Below, piece after piece: positions 59,045-64,000 of a stretch of 64,000 nucleotides of DNA (position 1 is the first letter of the stretch; each line of letters starts with the position of its first letter). The translations under genes and the position numbers were made by a program. The stretch covers positions 182,315 to 246,314 of the forward strand of contig NZ_LIWB01000013.1 in assembly GCF_001905725.1 (NCBI RefSeq), read 5' to 3'. The DNA comes from Streptomyces sp. CB02400 (GTDB lineage: Bacteria; Actinomycetota; Actinomycetes; Streptomycetales; Streptomycetaceae). The notes under the pieces are model-generated. The model did not search any database and was not told the origin of the DNA. It saw only the letters and a program-made list of their open reading frames with translations.

Positions 59045-59075
59045 ACGCTAGAACCCTGGAGTGCACTCCAAGCAA
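59045..59075 (-). promoter_or_regulatory. MerR-type promoter with 19-bp spacer and palindrome
   Basis: -35 TTGCTT (59075-59070), 19-nt spacer, -10 TAGCGT (59050-59045), 7 nt before the ATG. The dyad TGGAGTGCACTCCA (59057-59070) lies in the spacer, matching the layout of MerR-activated promoters. Confidence 0.75.
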
Positions 59076-59133
59076 GCGACGAAGGTGAGAAACGGACGGG
59101 ACGCGGAGGCGGGTGGCTGATTAGCGTACGGTC

Positions 59134-59604
59134 ATGACCTCTGTACGCCGTGCGACACCCGAGGACGCGGAGGAAGTACTGCGTCTGCGCCAGGTGATGA
59201 TCGACTCGATGCCCCTGTCCGACCCGTCCACGGCCTGGCACGCCGAGTCGCTGCCCGTGCTGCGCGGCAGGCTGTCCGAGCCGGACGGCACCTTCGTGGC
59301 GTTCGTCGTGGACCACCCGGAGCGGCCGGGCGCGCTGGCGGCGCTGGTGGCCGGCTCGCTGGAGTACCGCATCGGCGGCGCGCGCAATCCGCACGGCACC
59401 GACGGCTACGTCTTCAGCGTCGCCACCGATCCGGACGCCCGCCGCCGCGGCTACGCGCGCGGGTGCATGGAGGCGCTGCTGGAGTGGTTCCGCGAGCACG
59501 GCGCCCGGCGGGTCCGCCTCACCGCGTCCGCGCAGGCGGAGCCGCTGTACGTCGCGCTGGGCTTCAGGCCCAGGCCGGACCCCTTGCTGGAGCTGTCCCT
59601 CTGA
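59134..59604 (+). CDS. GNAT family N-acetyltransferase
   Basis: 156 residues from ATG 59134, with TAGCGT ending 6 nt upstream (probably leaderless). GNAT motif A: YVFSVATDPDARRRGYARGCMEALLEWF (R-R-x-G-Y-A/G), motif B QAEPLYVALGFRPRPDP. N-terminal SVRRATPEDAEEVLRLRQVM is typical. Acceptor unknown. Confidence 0.88.
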   Translation: MTSVRRATPEDAEEVLRLRQVMIDSMPLSDPSTAWHAESLPVLRGRLSEPDGTFVAFVVDHPERPGALAALVAGSLEYRIGGARNPHGTDGYVFSVATDPDARRRGYARGCMEALLEWFREHGARRVRLTASAQAEPLYVALGFRPRPDPLLELSL

Positions 59605-59622
59605 ACGCTTAGGCTCGACGGC

Positions 59623-60444
59623 ATGTCGCTGAAGAGCCTCGCGTTGATCGAGAACTGGCCGGTTCCCACCGCCGCGGCGGGTGTCGTACGGGCGGACGGC
59701 ACCGTCCTGGGCACGCACGGCCCCGCCGGGCACCGCTTCCCGCTGGCCTCGGTCACCAAGCCGCTCGCCGCCTACGCGGTGCTCGTGGCGTACGAGGAGG
59801 GCGCGATCGAGCTGGACGAACCGGCGGGCCCTGAGGGCTCGACGGTCCGGCACCTGCTCGCGCACACCTCGGGGCTCGCCTTCGACGAGCACAAGGTGAC
59901 CTCGGCACCGGGTGAGCGGCGCCTGTACTCCAACGCCGGTTTCGAGCAGCTCGGCGACCATGTCGCGAAGGCGACGGAGATCCCGTTCGCGGAGTACCTG
60001 CGGCAGGCGGTGCTGGAGCCGCTGGGGATGACGTCGACATCGCTGGAGGGCTCCCCGGCGAAGGACGCCGTCTCCACGGTGGACGACCTGCTGCGGTTCG
60101 CGGCCGAGGTGCAGGCGCCGCGCCTGCTCGACCCGCGCACGGTCGCCGCGGCGATGACGGTCCAGTACCCGGGGACGAAGGGCGTCCTGCCGGGCTACGG
60201 TCACCAGAACCCCAACGACTGGGGCCTCGGCTTCGAGATCCGGAACTCCAAGTCCCCGCACTGGACGGGAGCGTCGTCCTCGCCGCGCACCTTCGGCCAC
60301 TTCGGCCAGTCGGGTACGTTCCTGTGGATCGACCCCGACGCGGGCGTGGCGTGCGCGGCCCTCGCCGACCGCGCCTTCGGTCCCTGGGCGGTCGAGGCGT
60401 GGCCGCCGTTCACCGACGCGGTGCTGGCGGAACTGCGCGGCTGA
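59623..60444 (+). CDS. Serine hydrolase, beta-lactamase/class C-like
   Basis: 273 residues from ATG 59623; TAGGCT ends 7 nt upstream. Catalytic S-x-x-K in FPLASVTKPLAAY (S43, K46), Y-x-N in RRLYSNAGFEQLG (~102), and H-x-G in FGHFGQSGTFLW. No signal peptide, so it is a cytoplasmic esterase or peptidase rather than a secreted beta-lactamase. 18 nt after the GNAT gene. Confidence 0.9.
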   Translation: MSLKSLALIENWPVPTAAAGVVRADGTVLGTHGPAGHRFPLASVTKPLAAYAVLVAYEEGAIELDEPAGPEGSTVRHLLAHTSGLAFDEHKVTSAPGERRLYSNAGFEQLGDHVAKATEIPFAEYLRQAVLEPLGMTSTSLEGSPAKDAVSTVDDLLRFAAEVQAPRLLDPRTVAAAMTVQYPGTKGVLPGYGHQNPNDWGLGFEIRNSKSPHWTGASSSPRTFGHFGQSGTFLWIDPDAGVACAALADRAFGPWAVEAWPPFTDAVLAELRG

Positions 60445-60528
60445 GCACCGCGCACCGGCCGGCGGCCCCCACGACCACCGGCCGGTCCCGGCTCCCCGTT
60501 CCGGTCACCCGCCCGTCGGCGGCTGGTC

Positions 60529-60771
60529 CTACGCGGGGAGGGCCCACAGGACCCAGTACGGGTCGTCCCAGTCGCAGTAGTAGTTCACGTACCCGTGGGC
60601 GAGGGCGTACTGCCCGTCGTCCACGCACGCGAGTTTGTCCCTCCATCCAGAGATCGCTACGTAGCCCCAGGGGTTGGTGTCGGCGGCGGATGCCGGGGCC
60701 GCGGTCAGCGGAACGGTGACCAGCGCGGTACCGATCGCGGCAGCGGCGATACGGGAACGCCACGACTTCAT
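60529..60771 (-). CDS. Small secreted protein
   Basis: 80 residues; ATG with GAGGAGAG upstream. A signal peptide (IAAAAIGTALVTVPLTAAPASAAD) leaves a ~50-residue mature Trp/Tyr-rich peptide (WGYVAISGWRDKLACVDDGQ, then YVNYYCDWDDPYWVLW) with two Cys likely in one disulfide. No family recognised. May be an extracellular inhibitor, binding or signalling peptide; unknown. Confidence 0.75.
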   Translation of the reverse strand: MKSWRSRIAAAAIGTALVTVPLTAAPASAADTNPWGYVAISGWRDKLACVDDGQYALAHGYVNYYCDWDDPYWVLWALPA

Positions 60772-60894
60772 ACGTCTCTCCTCGTGGATGGAACCGGACC
60801 CTGCGACGCAGGACATCGGCACCCTGTGCGGCTGAACAGGAGATACAACGGCGGAGCCACGACGATGGTTCAAGGCGCGCAGGGGTCCGGTGAC

Positions 60895-61347
60895 TCAGGG
60901 TCCGGCCTCGGCCTCGACGGGCACCGCCCGACACCGTCCCAGGCACTCGAACCACACCGTCTTGCCCCGCCCGTCGGGGCGGACGGCGACACCCCACCGG
61001 TCGGTGACCGCGTCCACGATCACCAGTCCGCGCCCGCTCTCGCCGAGCCCACTGCCGACGGCTCGCGCGGGCAACTCCGGGCGGTCGTCCGCGACTTCAA
61101 CCCGCACTCCGCCGGGCCGGAGCAGGAAACGGATACGGCAGCGGCGGCCGGGGACATGCCGTACGACGTTGGCGACCAGCTCGGTGAGCGCCAGCTCGGC
61201 GGCGTCGGTCACCTCGGCCAGCCCCGAGCCGACGAGGTACAGCCGCAGGATGCGCCGCAGATGCCGGGCCGAGTGCTCCCCCATGACGAACTCGGCGTGG
61301 TACTCGGTGCGGATGTCCGCCGCCTGCGGATCGGTTACGTGATTCAC
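60895..61347 (-). CDS. Anti-sigma-like ATP-binding protein (HATPase_c, RsbW type)
   Basis: 150 residues from GTG. GHKL ATPase motifs: ELALTELVANVVRH (N box), VRVEVADDRPELP (G1) and GRGLVIVDAVTDRWG (G2). No kinase dimer domain. In streptomycetes such proteins sit beside XRE/DUF397 pairs, as here (divergent, 81 bp). An ACGTG-ATT-CACGT dyad lies over its start (61338-61350). Likely an anti-sigma or regulatory kinase. Confidence 0.9.
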   Translation of the reverse strand: MNHVTDPQAADIRTEYHAEFVMGEHSARHLRRILRLYLVGSGLAEVTDAAELALTELVANVVRHVPGRRCRIRFLLRPGGVRVEVADDRPELPARAVGSGLGESGRGLVIVDAVTDRWGVAVRPDGRGKTVWFECLGRCRAVPVEAEAGP

Positions 61348-61427
61348 GTCATAATCATGCGACTCTCCGCATACGCTTGACTACGGAACGAGACAAACGC
61401 CGTGAGGCGTTGAAGTGAGGTGCCGCC

Positions 61428-62276
61428 GTGGTCAACATCCAGTCGCTCGACCCCACCGCTTCCCCGCTCGACTACTACGGCTGGGAACTGCGCCGCCAGC
61501 GTGAGGCGCACGGCCTCAAACAGGGCCAGCTCGGCGAGATCATCTTCTGCACGGGCTCGCTGATCGGCCAGATCGAGACCACGAAGAAGGTCCCGACCCG
61601 CGACTTCTCCGAACGCGTGGACGCGGCCCTCGGCACGGACGGGCTGTTCTCCCGCCTCATCGGCCTGGTGCTGCGCAGCCAACTCCCCACGTGGTTCCAG
61701 CCGTACGCGGAGATGGAGGCGAAGGCGTCGTACATCTCGACGTATCAGGCGCAGTTGGTCTACGGACTGTTACAGACGGAGGAGTACGCGCGGGCGGTGC
61801 TGGCTACTGGCATGCCGGACGACCTGGAAGGCCTGTTGGCCGCCCGGATGGAACGCCAGCGCATCCTGGAGCGCGAGCAGCCGCCGCTGACCTGGGTGGT
61901 GCTGGACGAGGCGGTACTGCACCGGCCGATCGGCGGCACCGAGGTCATGCGGCGGCAACTGGCCCGGCTGTTGGAGTTCGCCGGTCACCGGTGGATGCAT
62001 GTGCAGGTGCTGCCGAACAAGGCGGGGGCTCACGCCAGTCTCGCTGGTTCGTTCAACTTCCTACGCTTCGACGACAACCCGGACATCGTCTACACGGAGG
62101 ACATCATCTCCGGCCACATGACGGCCAATCCGGAGACCATCAGGGAAGCCGCTCTCCGTTACGCTCGCTTGCAGGCTGCCGCCCTCTCCGTGGAGGATTC
62201 GGCGGAACTGATCATGCGGGTGATGGAGGAACGCTATGGACACGGCTCCCAGCTTGAGGAACACCCAGTGGCGTAA
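61428..62276 (+). CDS. XRE-family DNA-binding protein with DUF5753 (Scr1-type)
   Basis: 282 residues from GTG after GAGGTG. N-terminal helix-turn-helix: YGWELRRQREAHGLKQGQLGEIIFCTGSLIGQIETTKKVP. The long C-terminal DUF5753 has FQPYAEMEAKASYISTYQAQLVYGLLQTEEYARAV and a substrate-like region with FLRFDDNPDIVYTE. Family members, paired with DUF397, act in development and antibiotic control (WhiJ-like). Confidence 0.93.
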   Translation: MVNIQSLDPTASPLDYYGWELRRQREAHGLKQGQLGEIIFCTGSLIGQIETTKKVPTRDFSERVDAALGTDGLFSRLIGLVLRSQLPTWFQPYAEMEAKASYISTYQAQLVYGLLQTEEYARAVLATGMPDDLEGLLAARMERQRILEREQPPLTWVVLDEAVLHRPIGGTEVMRRQLARLLEFAGHRWMHVQVLPNKAGAHASLAGSFNFLRFDDNPDIVYTEDIISGHMTANPETIREAALRYARLQAAALSVEDSAELIMRVMEERYGHGSQLEEHPVA

Positions 62277-62433
62277 GTCCAGTTACAGCGGGAACACCGG
62301 CGGCGACTGCGTCGAGGTCGCCGACGGGTGCCCCACCGGCGCCGTCCCCGTCCGCGACAGCAAGAACCCCTCCGGCCCGGTCGTCACCGTCGGTGCCGAT
62401 GCCTGGCAGGCGTTCGTCGACGGCCTGCGGTAG
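62236..62433 (+). CDS. DUF397 small protein
   Basis: 65 residues; overlaps the 3' end of the XRE gene by 41 nt. WRKSSYSGNTGGDCVEVADG, VPVRDSKNPSGPVV and WQAFVDGLR are the DUF397 signature. These small proteins modulate the partner XRE protein. Confidence 0.93.
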   Translation: MDTAPSLRNTQWRKSSYSGNTGGDCVEVADGCPTGAVPVRDSKNPSGPVVTVGADAWQAFVDGLR

Positions 62434-62624
62434 TCCGCGCATCGGATCGCCGGCACGGCTCGATGCGGTTCCGGCGAGCGCGGACAGGGCGGCGGAAGGC
62501 ATCAGGTGGCCGCCGGGGCCGGCGAGGGCCCGGGTGGCGTCGACGGCGGGGTGGGAGACGGCAGTGGTCATCGGAATGCTCCTGAGTCGGAAGAAGGAAC
62601 GGGTGACGGCGTCGGCGGTACGGG

Positions 62625-63359
62625 TCAGACGGCGGTGAGCAGTGCTTCGGTACGTGCGGCGCGGGCGAACGGGGCCGACTTCGCGGCGATCGCCCGGTTC
62701 TCCCAGGCCTCGCGGTCACGCAGGTACAGCGGAGAGGGCACGGTGACGGCACGGGTGTCGGCCCCTCCGTTGCGCAGCCGCCAGGTCACGGAGCCGGTGG
62801 TGCGCGCCGCGCAGGCATCCACGAAGGACTGGACGGTCAGCCGCAGTTCGCCGAACCAGCGGCCCTCCAGGGCCTCGCGCACCCACACCTGCTCCAAGTG
62901 CCTTTTCTCCCGGATCAGTTCGGCGTCCAGGCAGGCGCTCTCGATGTGCCGGTAGCTGCTCAGCAGCAGCCAGGCGGCCGGCATCTCCCTGATCTCCAGC
63001 ACCTTCTCGCCGTGGTCGAGGTGCTCCAGACCGGAGTAGCGGCCGAGCCCGAAGGCGACGGCCTTGACGTCCTTCGCGTCCGCGAGACGGGCCGCGTCGC
63101 CCGGTCCCGGTTCCTCGCCGTCCAGGCGGAGACGGCCCCGGACGACATGGGCGTACACGTACGCGACATCGGGTACGGCCGTCCGCTCCCCCGCCGTCAG
63201 CCGGCGTACGTGGAGCATCGCGCCCGCCTCCGGGAGGGCGTACGAAGTGGAGTCCGCTGTGCCGGGGACGACCTCGTAGCGCGGGTCGCCGCCGGGTTCC
63301 AGCGGCGCCGGCCACATCTGGAGGAAGGGGAGAGGGCGGTCGCCCGCGTTGCGTTCCAC
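62625..63359 (-). CDS. Pirin/cupin C-terminal-like protein with unassigned extension
   Basis: 244 residues from GTG 63359. The start GERN-like segment ERNAGDRPLPFLQMWPAPLE and LHVRRLTAGERTAVP...VRGRLRLDGEEPGPGDAARL match the second half of pirin-type bicupins. In-frame sequence upstream of the GTG (SGVRHV) still fits pirin, back to a TGA near 63410, so it looks 5'-truncated. The last ~130 residues (EIREMPAAWLLLSSYRHIES ... ENRAIAAKSAPFARAARTEA) match nothing I know. Confidence 0.6.
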   Translation of the reverse strand: MERNAGDRPLPFLQMWPAPLEPGGDPRYEVVPGTADSTSYALPEAGAMLHVRRLTAGERTAVPDVAYVYAHVVRGRLRLDGEEPGPGDAARLADAKDVKAVAFGLGRYSGLEHLDHGEKVLEIREMPAAWLLLSSYRHIESACLDAELIREKRHLEQVWVREALEGRWFGELRLTVQSFVDACAARTTGSVTWRLRNGGADTRAVTVPSPLYLRDREAWENRAIAAKSAPFARAARTEALLTAV

Positions 63360-63441
63360 ATGGCGGACGCCCGACGCGGTGTTCAGGCTCTGTACGACGC
63401 CGATGAATATGCTCGGGGCTCAACGAACGGGGAGGGACGCA

Positions 63442-64000
63442 GTGTTGGACGAACTGGTACCGGGCGATCCCCGGGAGGTCGGGCCCTACCGGCTCCTCGG
63501 CAGGCTCGGCAGTGGCGGAATGGGGCGTGTCTATCTCGGCCGGTCCCCGTCGGGCCGCAGGGTCGCGGTCAAGGTGGTCAGGAACGACATCGCCGACGAC
63601 CCCGGGTTCCGTGGGCGCTTCCGCCGCGAGGTCGAGTCGGCGATGAAGGTCGGCGGCTACTGGACCGCCGCGGTGGTGGACGCGGATCCGGAGGCCCCCG
63701 AGCCGTGGATCGCGAGCGAGTACATCCCCGGGCCTTCACTGCACAGCAGGATCGCCGACGGCGGCCCGCTTTCGGCGGCCGAGGTACGCGACCTCGGCGC
63801 CGGGCTGGCGGAGGCGCTGGTCTCCATCCACGCGCTGAACCTGGTCCACCGGGACCTGAAGCCCTCCAACATCCTGCTGACGGACACCGGCCCCCGCGTC
63901 ATCGACTTCGGCATCTCCAAGGCCCTGGAGAGCTCGGGCGCGAGCACCGCGCTCACTCACACGGGCGTGGTCATCGGCCCCCGTTATCTTCTTCGCGGTC
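63442..64000 (+). CDS. Ser/Thr protein kinase (PknB type), 3' end beyond window
   Basis: 186 codons visible from GTG after GGGAGGG. Kinase motifs: Gly loop GRLGSGGMGRVYLG, K in RVAVKVV, catalytic LVHRDLKPSNILL, and VIDFGISKAL. After GVVIG the expected activation loop SPGFMSPE is not read; the last 25 nt give PRYLLRG instead, either a variant or an end-of-sequence artefact. Divergent from the pirin-like gene. Confidence 0.88.
   Translation, partial: MLDELVPGDPREVGPYRLLGRLGSGGMGRVYLGRSPSGRRVAVKVVRNDIADDPGFRGRFRREVESAMKVGGYWTAAVVDADPEAPEPWIASEYIPGPSLHSRIADGGPLSAAEVRDLGAGLAEALVSIHALNLVHRDLKPSNILLTDTGPRVIDFGISKALESSGASTALTHTGVVIGPRYLLRG

Overview
The window is a high-GC actinobacterial chromosome segment, almost certainly from a Streptomyces. 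The evidence is the strong third-position GC bias, frequent GTG and TTG starts, GGAGG-type ribosome sites alternating with leaderless starts, and genus-typical families: the SCO2322 family, a homodimeric AceE, a DUF397/XRE/HATPase module, DUF4429 and DUF1023 proteins, and TerD paralogues. It looks like core chromosome with one small insertion sequence and several short dispersed repeats. Gene content and order resemble the well-conserved central chromosome of streptomycetes rather than an antibiotic cluster.

Layout. 1-4.1 kb: a GT4 glycosyltransferase / methyltransferase / alpha-alpha-toroid operon on the minus strand, divergent from a KstR-like TetR regulator, with a KstR-type operator between them. 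4.2-10.1 kb: a cobalamin riboswitch followed by an overlapping five-gene operon of two membrane-anchored exported proteins and a complete ECF transporter (T component, fused double ATPase, S component); this is probably a cobalamin or cobalt uptake system with a cell-surface capture module. 10.4-24.9 kb: scattered single genes, including a small transglycosylase-like protein, a DUF4246 protein, a GT87-PAP2 fusion, an MHS-family transporter, an O-methyltransferase, FHA and DUF1992 proteins, two related membrane/disordered proteins, a GNAT enzyme, an MFS exporter fused to a winged helix, a peptidoglycan-binding membrane protein and a HAD phosphatase. 25-26 kb: a yybP-ykoY manganese riboswitch leading a TMEM165/GDT1 exporter. 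26-31 kb: secreted HNH nuclease, PhoD-like phosphatase, DoxX, a DedA-like protein, DUF2277, a leaderless small protein and tRNA-Val(TAC).

31.1-33.3 kb is an IS607-type element with a complete tnpB (RNA-guided nuclease family) and a tnpA broken by one nonsense codon. 33.4-38.8 kb: DUF4097 lipoprotein, coiled-coil membrane protein, FmdB zinc ribbon, a LuxR/NarL two-component pair and a DedA protein. 38.8-48.6 kb is a tellurium-resistance-type (Ter) stress island: a translationally coupled HAD / PRTase-StiP / CitE-like aldolase operon, four TerD-fold proteins, a TerC-like DUF475 membrane protein and a peroxiredoxin. 48.7-52.3 kb: DUF3052 and aceE (pyruvate dehydrogenase E1). 52.4-60.8 kb: DUF4190, an MFS exporter with its divergent TetR repressor, DUF1023 and DUF4429 proteins, an aldo/keto reductase-MerR operon, a GNAT enzyme, a serine hydrolase and a small secreted protein. 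60.9-64 kb: a HATPase/XRE/DUF397 regulatory module, a pirin-like half protein and the start of a Ser/Thr kinase.

The two systems most worth follow-up are the B12-riboswitch/ECF operon with surface proteins that may resemble animal intrinsic factor, and the Ter island, where a genus-type palindromic repeat forms the in-frame linker joining two phosphoribosyltransferase modules.
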